A stretch of DNA of 64,000 bases, taken from contig JAUSAZ010000210.1 of NCBI GenBank assembly GCA_030652255.1, positions 160,222 to 224,221 on the forward strand. Direction: 5' to 3'. The notes below the pieces were generated by a model. The model did not search any database, was not told the origin of the DNA, and worked only from the letters and a program-made list of their open reading frames with translations. Of the stretch, positions 56,479 to 64,000 are shown piece by piece. Within the stretch, counting starts at the first letter, position 1, and each line of letters starts with the position of its first letter. The translations under genes were made by a program, and so were the position numbers. This DNA is from Myxococcales bacterium (GTDB lineage Bacteria; Myxococcota_A; Polyangia; Polyangiales; Ga0077539).

Positions 56479-58420
56479 GCTGCGACCTCCCCGGCGAGCG
56501 GATCGGGCGCGCGGGGGCACGCGCCGCGCTGCCCGGGGGAACCACCACCTCGGGCGTGACCGCAGCCGGGGCCGGGCAGGCCGCGCAGGGAGCGCACACC
56601 GCGGGCGGCGCCGGGATGAACTGGGTCAACGGCGCCTGTCGCTGGACGAGGGCGTAGGAGATCGCATGCGCGATGCCAACGATGAGCAGCGCGTGGGCGA
56701 TGAACAGCCCCGCCATTGCGGTGGGCGAGCGGGTCCACGACGTCGGGGCCGCGGGGGCGGTGTGGATCACCGTCGTCGGCTCCTCGATGAGGAAGCGCGA
56801 ATCGAACGCGTCGGGCCGACGCTCGAGGGGCGGGGAATCGAGCGGGGAGAGATAGCTGGGCGTCGGAGGCAGCGGCGCCGATCGCGGCGCTTCGACGGGC
56901 GGCGACGGGGCGGCGACGGGCTCCGGGGCGGCCACGACCGCCGCGACCGGGGTGGGCGCAGGAGCGGGCGCAGGAGCCGACGGAGCGACCAGGGCAGGCG
57001 CAGGAGCGGGTGCCGGGGCGGGCGCTGCGACGGGGGCGGGGGGCGGGGGAGCGTCGAGCACGGGTGGCGGCGCAGGGGTGACCGGCTCTGGCGCCGCGGC
57101 GGGCTCTGGGGTCGGCAGGCTGGTCGGCTGGGTGGACTCCGCCCGGGATGACCCGAGCAACGCAACGACGTCGGTGGGGCTGGTGACCTCCGGGGGCGGA
57201 GCGGCGACGGCCGCAGGCGTCTCCTCCGAGGCGGGGTCGTCGGCTGGCGCGGGGGGAGGGAGGAGGTCTGCCGGCAGCGGCACCGCGATCTTCACGGGCG
57301 CCTCGGAGTCGTTGGCGCGCACCGGTCGCGTGCCGGGCGGGACGGGCGCCCGGAGCATGCGCGCGGGCGGCGGTCGCGACGGCCGCCCGTCGCCCTCCTC
57401 GTCGGCCTCGCTCGCGCGAACCTTGCCGATCACGGCGCGCGGCACGATCGCCTGCGCCACGGCGCCGGCGTTGAGGAGGGTGTTGTTGCGGACCCGCAGC
57501 GACATGACCGGCACCTGCGCGGTGGGCCGATCGTCGAAGACGTTGCTCGCCAGCGAGGCGGCGAGGTCGAGCGGGTCGACCGCGGCCCTCAAGGCCCTGG
57601 CAAAGCGACCTGCGGTGGACTGACGGGCGTCGGGCGAGAGCGACCACGCGCGCTCGAACACCAGGTCGAGCGCCGCCGGGAGGGTCGGCCGCAGGACGCT
57701 CACCCGATCGCGCACCCCGACGCGCATCGAGTCGAGGGCGAGCTCGGGGACGTGCGGCCAGGCGTGGCGCCCGGTGAGCAGCTCGTACGCCACCGTCGCC
57801 AGGCTGAACACGTCCGCGCGAGGGCCCAGCGAGAGCACCCCGGCGAGCTCTTCGGGCGAGCGATAGCCCGGCCGCACGCCCTCGAACTGCGGGCGATCGG
57901 CGAAGAACAGGCCGAGCAGGCGCACCTCGTGGGTGTCGCGGAGCACGACCATGTGCTCGGGGGAGAGCGTGCGATGCACCACTGGAGGCGTGCGCCCGTG
58001 GAGCGCGTCGAGGGCCGCGGCGACCTCGTTGACGACGTGCACGACGGCCAGCGGGTCGAGGCCCTCGGGCGAGGCGTCGAGGGCCTCGCGCATCGAGGTC
58101 CCCTCCAGGAACTCCGTGACCTCGTAGGGGCGCCCGTCGTCCAGCCGGCCGACCGCGAGGGTGCGAGGGAGGCTCGGATGCTGGATCTCCGCGCGCCCCG
58201 TCGCGGCCTGTGTGAACCACTCGCCCAGCCCGTCGACCAGGCCCGCGTCGAGCAGGTGCACCGCGACCAGGGTGTTGTCGCCCGAGCGGGCGGCGTAGAT
58301 CAGCCGGGTGCGGCCCTGCACCACCGGCTGCTCGATGATGTAGCCGCCCGCGAGCTCGAAGCCCGCGGGCAGATCGCCTGGATCGTTCGGGTCAGCCACC
58401 ACGACCTCGACGCTACGCAA
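56447..58420 (-). CDS. Membrane-anchored pseudokinase
   Basis: This 657-aa protein has a Ser/Thr kinase fold at about 25-285, but key residues are gone. The VAIK lysine position reads VAVH. The catalytic loop reads VHRTLSPEH (Asp to Thr, Asn to His). The DFG position reads LGLFFAD. Later kinase features remain (YRSPEELAG, ADVFSLATVAYELLTGRHAW). A very long Pro/Ala linker (about 345-560) leads to a membrane helix near 575-598. A short tail with three Cys (VCAPCAACP) is outside. It cannot be an ordinary kinase; a scaffold or allosteric partner is inferred. Confidence 0.85.
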   Translation of the reverse strand: MRSVEVVVADPNDPGDLPAGFELAGGYIIEQPVVQGRTRLIYAARSGDNTLVAVHLLDAGLVDGLGEWFTQAATGRAEIQHPSLPRTLAVGRLDDGRPYEVTEFLEGTSMREALDASPEGLDPLAVVHVVNEVAAALDALHGRTPPVVHRTLSPEHMVVLRDTHEVRLLGLFFADRPQFEGVRPGYRSPEELAGVLSLGPRADVFSLATVAYELLTGRHAWPHVPELALDSMRVGVRDRVSVLRPTLPAALDLVFERAWSLSPDARQSTAGRFARALRAAVDPLDLAASLASNVFDDRPTAQVPVMSLRVRNNTLLNAGAVAQAIVPRAVIGKVRASEADEEGDGRPSRPPPARMLRAPVPPGTRPVRANDSEAPVKIAVPLPADLLPPPAPADDPASEETPAAVAAPPPEVTSPTDVVALLGSSRAESTQPTSLPTPEPAAAPEPVTPAPPPVLDAPPPPAPVAAPAPAPAPAPALVAPSAPAPAPAPTPVAAVVAAPEPVAAPSPPVEAPRSAPLPPTPSYLSPLDSPPLERRPDAFDSRFLIEEPTTVIHTAPAAPTSWTRSPTAMAGLFIAHALLIVGIAHAISYALVQRQAPLTQFIPAPPAVCAPCAACPAPAAVTPEVVVPPGSAARAPARPIRSPGRSQLSRPVPDFGR

Positions 58421-58449
58421 CGCGGGCCCCGGGCGCCAGTGGGGTGCGG

Positions 58450-59037
58450 TCAGACCTTCGGGTCTTCGCGGCAGAGGGCGAAGTACTGCCCCATGGGCTT
58501 ACCGTTCTTGTAAGCCGCGCCGATGGTGACGTGCTCGGACACCCGACGCAGCACGTCGGTCATCCCGGCCCACACGAGGCTCCCGGCGCGCGCGGTGGGC
58601 CCCATGATCGTGGGCCACGAGGCCGGCTTGCGCGGCGGCACCTTCGCGTAGTCGATGAGCACCTCGGACTTGTCGGTGAGCGTCGCGACGAAGTACCCGG
58701 GGCCGGTCACGGCCATCTGCACGCCCCCGTTGTGGTTGTAGCCCCAGAGCTGGTCGGGGTGGTCGTCGCCGTCCGGTCGGCAGAACCGCTTCTGGAAATG
58801 GCTGAACACCGGGAGGCTGTTCTTCCCGTGGTGGATCACCTCGACCAGGGCCTCGCCGCTCGGGACCATCGCGTCGAGCGTGAGCGCCTCACCCTCACAG
58901 CCCTCGAAGAGCGCCTTCATCTGCGGCACGGAGAGGGTGCGCACGGCGTTGGCGCGCGCCCAGGGGCCGCAGGTGTCGAGCATGGCGCGGAAGCGCTCGA
59001 GGTCGAGCTTCGGTTCAAAGAAGATCTGGAGGAACAT
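58450..59037 (-). CDS. Hypothetical protein, conserved-looking
   Basis: This 195-aa soluble protein has no signal peptide and mixed alpha/beta content: FLQIFFEPKLDLERFRAML, VEVIHHGKNSLPVFSHFQKRFCRPDGDD, GGVQMAVTGPGYFVATLTDKSEVLIDYAKVP. I recognise no family or catalytic motif. It lies between the pseudokinase and the Cys-repeat lipoprotein on the same strand, with gaps of 29 and 67 bases. Confidence 0.75.
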   Translation of the reverse strand: MFLQIFFEPKLDLERFRAMLDTCGPWARANAVRTLSVPQMKALFEGCEGEALTLDAMVPSGEALVEVIHHGKNSLPVFSHFQKRFCRPDGDDHPDQLWGYNHNGGVQMAVTGPGYFVATLTDKSEVLIDYAKVPPRKPASWPTIMGPTARAGSLVWAGMTDVLRRVSEHVTIGAAYKNGKPMGQYFALCREDPKV

Positions 59038-59104
59038 GGCGCCCGCGGGTGTAGGCCAGCGTGGCCTCCGGGTAAAGACCCGCCCGCCGGCGGCGGCTCG
59101 CAGA

Positions 59105-60322
59105 CTACTGGGCGGTGCCCTGCACGGTGACCGACGCGGAGAACTCCACCGTCACCTGGGCCGAGGCGCTGAAGCGGTTGGTCATGTCCGCCGCCAGGAG
59201 GCCCGCGCGGGTCACGCACGCCACGGCGCTGAGGCCCACGTTGCCCGCCGCGGTGCCGACCCCGTTGAGGCTCGCCACGAAGCTGGGCGCGCTCTGGCGC
59301 ACCACGCGGTCGATGCGGGTCGCGTTGAGCACGATGCGGGGGTAGTTGCGCTGGAGCGAGGTCACCAGGACGTTGAGCCGCTGGAGCGCCGCGGGCGACA
59401 CCGTCGCGCGGGTGCCGATGGTGATCTGCGGCTCGGTGCACACGGCGCGCGCGTTGGCCTGCGCTTCACAGGCCGCCGAGCACTGCGCGTCGGCCTGGAC
59501 GTCGTAGGTGCCATCGCAGCGCACGCTGCTCTGCACCGAGCAGGTGCCGCGGCACTGACCCCGGCACGAGCCCATGCAGCCCGCCGAGCAGCTGCCCGCG
59601 CAGGAGCCCATGCAGTTGGCCGAGCAGCTCCCGGTGCAGGTCCCCGCGCAGGTGCCGACGCAGCGCCCGGTGGAGTCCGTGGCGCTGCACCCTGCGCTGC
59701 ACTGCCCCGTGCAGGTGCCCATGCAGGTGCCCGTGCAGGTGCCGCTGCAGGTGCCCGTGCAGCCCGCCTCGCAGGTGCCCGCGCACGAGCCGCTACAGCT
59801 CCCGGTGCAGTCGGCGACGAGCTCGCCCATGCAGGTGGGCACCTGCACCGTCGCCTGCGCGGTGCACTGCGCGGCGCACTGCGCGGCGAAGCTCACGTCG
59901 ATGCGGCACACCGGCGGGACGATGGTGACGTCGAGCGCCGCGCCGCGCGGGAGCGCCGCCTCGATGATGGACCGCACCTCCGTCGACACCCGCCGGCAGG
60001 TGTACGCGACCGGGAGCTCCCCCGCGGTGGAGGGACGGTACTCCGTCGGCGCGATGCCCAGGTCGGCGCCGATCGCCGCGCAGGTCGTCGTCAGGCCGTC
60101 GGCGATCTCGACGGTGGCGGCGTTGAGGTCGAGCGTGGCCTGGAGGAAGGCGTCGACCTTGCGGGCGTCGGCGGAGGTTCCGAAGGTGGTGAAGGTGCGC
60201 CCCTCGACGTTGAAGCTCGTCGCGGAGCACGTCGGGTCGCGGAGGTCGTTGGGGCTGACGTCGCCGCAGTCGGCGAGGGCGAGGGCGAGGGTGGCGGTGA
60301 CCGGGATGACGAGTCGTTTCAT
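59105..60322 (-). CDS. Lipoprotein with a Cys-every-fourth-residue repeat
   Basis: This 405-aa exported protein has the lipobox-like LALADC at about residue 19. After an N-domain (about 25-165), residues about 167-265 are dominated by tetrapeptides C-x-G-x (for example CTGTCSGTCTGTCMGTC), a Cys every fourth residue for most of 90 residues. A C-terminal helical domain follows (about 280-405; LQRLNVLVTSLQRNYPRIVLNAT). The repeat is likely cross-linked or metal-binding; which one cannot be told. It is not related to the other Cys-rich module in the window. Confidence 0.8.
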   Translation of the reverse strand: MKRLVIPVTATLALALADCGDVSPNDLRDPTCSATSFNVEGRTFTTFGTSADARKVDAFLQATLDLNAATVEIADGLTTTCAAIGADLGIAPTEYRPSTAGELPVAYTCRRVSTEVRSIIEAALPRGAALDVTIVPPVCRIDVSFAAQCAAQCTAQATVQVPTCMGELVADCTGSCSGSCAGTCEAGCTGTCSGTCTGTCMGTCTGQCSAGCSATDSTGRCVGTCAGTCTGSCSANCMGSCAGSCSAGCMGSCRGQCRGTCSVQSSVRCDGTYDVQADAQCSAACEAQANARAVCTEPQITIGTRATVSPAALQRLNVLVTSLQRNYPRIVLNATRIDRVVRQSAPSFVASLNGVGTAAGNVGLSAVACVTRAGLLAADMTNRFSASAQVTVEFSASVTVQGTAQ

Positions 60323-60369
60323 GGGCCCGAGACTAGAGCCCCGGGATACCTCCGCGGAAGAGGCGGCGA

Positions 60370-61344
60370 TCAATACCGGGCGAGCTTGCGCAGCGCGGCG
60401 GTGATGCGCTCGCGGCCCGGCAGCAGGCTGAGCTCGAGCTTCTTGTTGTAGGGCGACGGGCGGTCGGCGTAGGCGACGCGACGCACCGGGCCGTCGAGCC
60501 ACTCGAAGCACTGGTCGGCCACCCGGGCGGCGAGCTCGGCGCCGAAGCCGGCGGTGATGGTCGCCTCGTGGACGATGAGCACCTTGGAGGTCTTGCGCAC
60601 CGAGGCGAAGATCGTCTCCTCGTCCAGCGGCGAGAGGGTGCGAAGGTCGATGACCTCGACGGAGACGCCCTCCTTCGCGAGCTCTTCGGCCGCGGCCAGG
60701 GACTCATGGAGGGTCCACGACCACGAGAGGATGGTGACGTCGCGGCCCTCGCGGGCGACGTGGGCGCGACCGAGGGGCGTCAGGAGGTCCCCCTCGGGGA
60801 GGTCTTCCTTCTCGCGGCGATAGAGGAAGCGGTGCTCCAGGTAGATCACCGGGTTGGGGTCGCGGATGGCGGCCTTGAGCATCCCGAGGGCGTCGCGCGG
60901 GGTGGAGGGCGCGACCACGCAGAGCCCCGGGGTGTGGGCGAACCAGGCCTCCGGCGACTGCGAGTGGAAGGGCCCCGCGCCCGCCCCGCCGCCGAAGGGC
61001 AGGCGGATCACCATCGGGACCGGCGCCTCCCAGCGGTAGTAGGTCTTGGCGACGTTGTTGACGATCTGGTTGAAGCCGCACGACACGAAGTCGGCGAACT
61101 GCATCTCCAGCACCGGGCGCTTGCCCACGAGGGCCGCGCCGAGCGCCGCGCCGATGGCGCCGGACTCCATCAGCGGGGTGTTGATGACCCGCAGCCGCCC
61201 GTGCTTCTCGAAGAGCCCCTTGGACGCGCGGAAGGCGCCCCCGAAGGCCGCGATGTCCTGCCCCATGAGAAACACCGCGGCGTCGCGGTCCATCTCCTCG
61301 CCGAGCGCTCGGCGGATCGCGTCGATGTAGGTCGTCTCAGCCAC
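60370..61344 (-). CDS. 2-oxoacid dehydrogenase E1 component, beta subunit
   Basis: This 324-aa transketolase-like beta subunit is of the pyruvate/branched-chain 2-oxoacid dehydrogenase E1 type. It has INTPLMESGAIGAALGAAL near 54-72 with a conserved Glu for TPP binding, and EMQFADFVSCGFNQIVNNVAK near 79-99. RLPFGGGAGAGPFHSQSPEAWFAH near 112-136 and the C-terminal LIVHEATITAGFGAELAA complete the family pattern. It overlaps the E1 alpha gene by 8 bases and is translated after it. No E2 or E3 gene is next to it. Confidence 0.92.
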   Translation of the reverse strand: MAETTYIDAIRRALGEEMDRDAAVFLMGQDIAAFGGAFRASKGLFEKHGRLRVINTPLMESGAIGAALGAALVGKRPVLEMQFADFVSCGFNQIVNNVAKTYYRWEAPVPMVIRLPFGGGAGAGPFHSQSPEAWFAHTPGLCVVAPSTPRDALGMLKAAIRDPNPVIYLEHRFLYRREKEDLPEGDLLTPLGRAHVAREGRDVTILSWSWTLHESLAAAEELAKEGVSVEVIDLRTLSPLDEETIFASVRKTSKVLIVHEATITAGFGAELAARVADQCFEWLDGPVRRVAYADRPSPYNKKLELSLLPGRERITAALRKLARY

Positions 61345-62494
61345 CGGTCACCTCCGTCGACTGGCGCGCAAACGCCGTCGCCACCTCGCCCGGCGCGAAC
61401 ACCGGGCGCGTCGCCTCGGTCAGCGCGGGCTCCTCCGTCAACAGCGCCCGCTCCACGGCGTCCTCGATGATGCCGCGGGCGATCTCGGTCACCTCCCGGA
61501 TGCGCTCGACGTCCGCGTGGCCGCGCTCGATCAGCGACGCCTCGAAGCGCACCAGCGGGTCCTGTCGGAGGTAGGCCTCGCGCTCGGCCGGCGGGATGAG
61601 CTCGTAGCTCCCGTCGCCCTCGGCGTGACCGCGCATCCTCGGGAGCATGCACTCCAGCAGCGTCGCCCCTTCGCCGGCGCGGGCGCGGGCCACCGCGCGG
61701 TTCATCGCGGCGTGCACTGCGTCGAAGTCGAGGCCGTCGATGGTCTCGCCCGCGATTCCGTACCCGGGCGCGCGGTCGCTGAGCTTCTCGCACGCAAACT
61801 GCTCGGACAGCGGCGTGCTGAAGGCGTAGCGGTTGTTCTCCACCACCAGGATGAGCGGGAGCTTCATCACCCCGGCGAGGTTGAGCGCCTCGTGGAAGTC
61901 GCCCTGCGAGGTGGCGCCCTCGCCGATGAACCCGAGCACCGCCCGGTCGTTGCCGTCCTGCAGGTTGGCGAGCGCGAGCCCCGCCGCCACTGGGATCATC
62001 GACCCGAGGTGCGAGATCATCCCGACGTGCCGGATGCCCCAGTCGGGCCGCACGAGCCCGTAGTGGAACGAGCGGTCTACCCCGCGGGTGAAGCCGCCGC
62101 GGCGCCCGAACACCTGGCTGGCGAGCTGGTCGAGGAGGCTCTGCGGCGAGGGGCGCAGGGCGTCCCACGGCGTCGCGTCGCCGTCCTCGAAGAGCGCGGG
62201 CGCGAGGCGCGTGGGGTCGAGGTAGGTCGTGAGCACGGCGCCGAGGTCGCGGTGCACCGTGGAGATCGCGTCGTTGGCGCCGAGCGCGAGGGCCGTGCCG
62301 ACGGTGGTGCACTCATTGCCGACGGCGCTGTACCAGCGCCCGATGCGACCCACGCGGGCCATGGCCTCGAAGCGGGCGTCCCACGCCCGCGAGAGCCGCA
62401 TCAGGAAGTGCGCCCGGCGCAGCACCCGCGGGTCGGTGGCAACAGGTACGGGGTTGTTCGGGGGAGGGGGCTTCGAGCGCTTCGCGGCGGCCAT
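61337..62494 (-). CDS. 2-oxoacid dehydrogenase E1 component, alpha subunit
   Basis: This 385-aa alpha subunit has the TPP motif FIGEGATSQGDFHEALN near 187-203 ending in VVENN. HVGMISHLGSMIPVAAGLALA near 155-175 and RMRGHAEGD near 285 are other family signatures. GEG replaces the usual GDG. Branched-chain-type versus pyruvate-type specificity cannot be set by eye. It is the first gene of an overlapping E1 alpha/beta operon. Confidence 0.92.
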   Translation of the reverse strand: MAAAKRSKPPPPNNPVPVATDPRVLRRAHFLMRLSRAWDARFEAMARVGRIGRWYSAVGNECTTVGTALALGANDAISTVHRDLGAVLTTYLDPTRLAPALFEDGDATPWDALRPSPQSLLDQLASQVFGRRGGFTRGVDRSFHYGLVRPDWGIRHVGMISHLGSMIPVAAGLALANLQDGNDRAVLGFIGEGATSQGDFHEALNLAGVMKLPLILVVENNRYAFSTPLSEQFACEKLSDRAPGYGIAGETIDGLDFDAVHAAMNRAVARARAGEGATLLECMLPRMRGHAEGDGSYELIPPAEREAYLRQDPLVRFEASLIERGHADVERIREVTEIARGIIEDAVERALLTEEPALTEATRPVFAPGEVATAFARQSTEVTGG

Positions 62495-62534
62495 GGCGCG
62501 GGGGTGTACCGTCGCCGAGGCGCAAGGCGCAAGA

Positions 62535-62882
62535 TCAACGCGGGCGACGGAGCTGCCCGGAGATGCGCAGCAGCGCGGTGCGGGCCACCTCGTCGTCGAA
62601 GAGCACGCTCAGCTCGCGGGTGAGGTGGTCGAGCGCGTCGATGACCCCGTCGCTGCGGCCGGTTATGGTCTCGGCCTGCGCCGCATCGCGCAGCGCCGCG
62701 ATGGCGTGCTCGAGGTGCGACATCGGGCTGCCCGGCCGCGGGAGGTCGACGAGGTCGGGCCGGTGGGCCGTCCCGGGGTCGCGCAGCAGCGTGAGGCGCA
62801 CGGGCTTGCGCCGATGCGGCGCACCGCCGCCGTCGAGCACCTGCAACCGTGAGCGCATCGGGGTACGGGCGTCGCCATCCAT
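62535..62882 (-). CDS. Small hypothetical protein divergent from XRE-like regulator
   Basis: This 115-aa protein has a basic N-terminal half (Pro/Arg-rich) and a C-terminal helical part (SHLEHAIAALRDAAQAE, DGVIDALDHLTRELSVLFDDEVARTALLRISGQL). No family is recognised. It is divergent from the regulator gene across a 73-base, comparatively AT-rich region with small palindromes. Confidence 0.6.
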   Translation of the reverse strand: MDGDARTPMRSRLQVLDGGGAPHRRKPVRLTLLRDPGTAHRPDLVDLPRPGSPMSHLEHAIAALRDAAQAETITGRSDGVIDALDHLTRELSVLFDDEVARTALLRISGQLRRPR

Positions 62883-62893
62883 GACTCGATGTA

Positions 62894-62930
62894 TTGCGCA
62901 AGATATCAGCAGCAGTCAAGCAATGATTGC
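62894..62930. promoter_or_regulatory. Palindromes between divergent genes
   Basis: TTGCGCAA (62894-62901) and GCAATGATTGC (62920-62930, 5-bp arms) lie in the divergent control region of the XRE-like regulator. They are candidates for its operator; inference only. Confidence 0.35.
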
Positions 62931-62955
62931 CCAGCGCTGGAGTTCCTGATAGATC

Positions 62956-63594
62956 GTGAGGGTGCCGCGTCCGGTCACGAAGGAGCTCAGCCGCAGGAGG
63001 CGCGAGCGGCTCGCGGAGCTGTTCGACGCGCTGGGGGCGGCGCGCGGCGCGAAGCTCACGCAGCGGGCCTTCGCGGGCTCCATCGGGCGCGAGCAGGGCA
63101 CCATCGCGGCCATCCTGGGCGGGCACCGCGCCCTCGGCGGCGACGTGATGCTCGCGGTGGTGCAGGCCTACGGCCTCCCGCCGGACTACTTCGACTCGCC
63201 CACGAAGCCCGACCCGCGCCCCTTCGCCCGCGCGGTGGTGGGCGCCGTGCCCGACCTGGTCGGCGGCGGTCGCCGGGCCGCGCCCCCGAAGCCCGCGGCG
63301 CCGGCGGTCACCGCCGCCAACGTCGACGGCGACCCCTCGCTCGAAGAGGCCCTCGACGCGCTCCGGCCCGACCACGCGGTGACCGTCGCGCTGCGGGCCA
63401 TCCAGCGCGCGGCGGGGGAGCGCGCGACCTCCGAGTGGCTGCGCCTCGCGGTCGGGGCCCAGAGCGCCCACGAGCGGGGCACGCTGCTGGAGTGGTACGA
63501 CCGGGCGCTCGCCACGCCGCGCCGCGCCGACCGCCCGGGGGTGCTGCGCCCGGTGGGGTCGAGCCCGCGAGCCCGCGCCGCCGACCGCACCTGA
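62956..63594 (+). CDS. XRE-type helix-turn-helix protein
   Basis: This 212-aa protein has an N-terminal HTH (about 25-78: LTQRAFAGSIGREQGTIAAILGGHRALGGDVMLAVVQAYGLPPDYF) of the XRE/Cro type. A basic Pro/Ala linker follows, then a helical C-terminal region (about 120-180). Starts at GTG 62956 or 62962 lack a strong ribosome site. It sits next to several palindromes and may autoregulate. No phage genes are adjacent. Confidence 0.75.
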   Translation: MRVPRPVTKELSRRRRERLAELFDALGAARGAKLTQRAFAGSIGREQGTIAAILGGHRALGGDVMLAVVQAYGLPPDYFDSPTKPDPRPFARAVVGAVPDLVGGGRRAAPPKPAAPAVTAANVDGDPSLEEALDALRPDHAVTVALRAIQRAAGERATSEWLRLAVGAQSAHERGTLLEWYDRALATPRRADRPGVLRPVGSSPRARAADRT

Positions 63595-63610
63595 CGGACA
63601 TATTCCGTCA
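63592..63610. repeat. Perfect inverted repeat at end of regulator gene
   Basis: TGACGGA (63592-63598), 5-base loop CATAT, TCCGTCA (63604-63610). The first three bases are the stop codon of the regulator gene. It can be an operator or a weak terminator. Confidence 0.55.
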
Positions 63611-63650
63611 CAGCGCGGACCGCTCGCGCTCGCTGAGAGCTCCTGTTCTC

Positions 63651-63683
63651 CAGGCGCTTCGCGCCTGTGACATTGTATGTCAC
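63651..63683. repeat. Adjacent hairpin and palindrome
   Basis: CAGGCGC/GCGCCTG with loop TTC (63651-63667) is a terminator-like stem. Next to it, GTGACAT/ATGTCAC with a TGT centre (63667-63683) is a 17-base palindrome typical of a dimeric-regulator site. The rest of the region between 63595 and 63816 shows no gene. Confidence 0.5.
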
Positions 63684-63816
63684 GCCTGGGTTGCGAGGGG
63701 CAGCGCGGGGCGGTGCTGCGACCTATCCTGCTCTGCGTATGGACGAGCGAACAAAACGCGCCGCGAGCGGCGCCCCGGCGCCGCAGACGCCCTCGTCGAC
63801 CGAAGGAGCTTCTACC

Positions 63817-64000
63817 ATGAGCAATATTGCTGAACGCGGCATGCAGGGATCGATGTACGACGAGCGCCGGGTCGAGACCGCGCAGGAGCTCGACGAGCTG
63901 GTTCGGCTGCGGGCCGAGCTCAGCTACGCCGACTGGAAGGCCCACCCCCGCTTCAAGAAGGAGCGGGTGCTGCGCGAGGCGCAGCGGAAGTGGGGCGTGC
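63817..64000 (+). CDS. Hypothetical protein, 5' part only
   Basis: The gene runs off the right edge; 61 codons are visible. It is charged and apparently helical (AQELDELVRLRAELSYADWKAHPRFKKERVLREAQRKWG). AAGGAG (63803-63808) lies 8 bases before the ATG, which decides this start over the in-frame ATG at 63739. Function is unknown. Confidence 0.65.
   Translation, partial: MSNIAERGMQGSMYDERRVETAQELDELVRLRAELSYADWKAHPRFKKERVLREAQRKWGV

Noticed and set aside
62535..64000. Prophage or integrative element boundary at the right edge
   Set aside because: An XRE-type regulator and palindromes alone are not enough; no integrase, att-like repeats or structural phage genes are visible.

Overview
The window is a very GC-rich (roughly 70% or more), gene-dense bacterial chromosome segment. 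The gene style points to Myxococcota, most like the Polyangiales/Sandaracinaceae: many small secreted lipoproteins with Asp/Ala-Gly-rich linkers, Hanks-type kinases with membrane-anchored tails, TPR/PEGA proteins, Cys-rich repeat proteins, FHA and zinc-ribbon proteins. This assignment is inferred from gene content; no rRNA is present.

Left part (1-18.6 kb): the 3' end of a biotin-dependent acyl-CoA carboxylase beta subunit, a membrane-anchored unknown, a Cys/Met-metabolism PLP enzyme, lipoproteins, a PlsC-type acyltransferase, an esterase coupled to a beta-propeller lipoprotein with a CXXCH motif, a fused aspartokinase-homoserine dehydrogenase, an ABC-F ATPase coupled to a glutaredoxin-like lipoprotein, a DsbD-like thiol transporter with a Cys-rich lipoprotein, a NifU-type scaffold, an FHA protein and a coiled-coil membrane protein.

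Middle (18.7-38.8 kb): trpD, a lipase-like hydrolase, asnS, a fatty acyl-AMP ligase, a sugar-dehydrogenase-like propeller, a Ser/Thr kinase, a TPR/PEGA protein with a partner lipoprotein, a NUDIX hydrolase, metH with an upstream ArsR-methyltransferase regulator, a zinc-ribbon membrane protein, a DNA/RNA methyltransferase, tRNA-Glu, a secreted NUC1 nuclease, mazG, a zinc-ribbon/Tudor-like protein and tRNA-Val. Methionine supply recurs (aspartokinase/homoserine dehydrogenase, transsulfuration-type enzyme, MetH plus its likely regulator), at separate loci.

Right part (38.8-64 kb): an operon of INSIG-like membrane protein, SDR, LarB and OPT transporter; an epoxide-hydrolase-like enzyme; a long Cys-rich repeat lipoprotein; a PEGA-tailed kinase coupled to a TPR-PEGA-TonB receptor; bfd-bfr (iron storage) with paired hairpins over their ribosome sites; an M16 peptidase; a kinase-fold protein lacking all catalytic residues; a Cys-tetrapeptide repeat lipoprotein; E1 alpha/beta of a 2-oxoacid dehydrogenase; and an XRE-type regulator next to a palindrome-rich control region and a gene that runs off the end.

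No CRISPR array, insertion sequence, integrase or complete prophage was seen. The best leads for something new are the PEGA kinase/TonB receptor pair, the pseudokinase, the hairpins shared by bfd and bfr, and the INSIG-like protein. None of them is proven from sequence alone.
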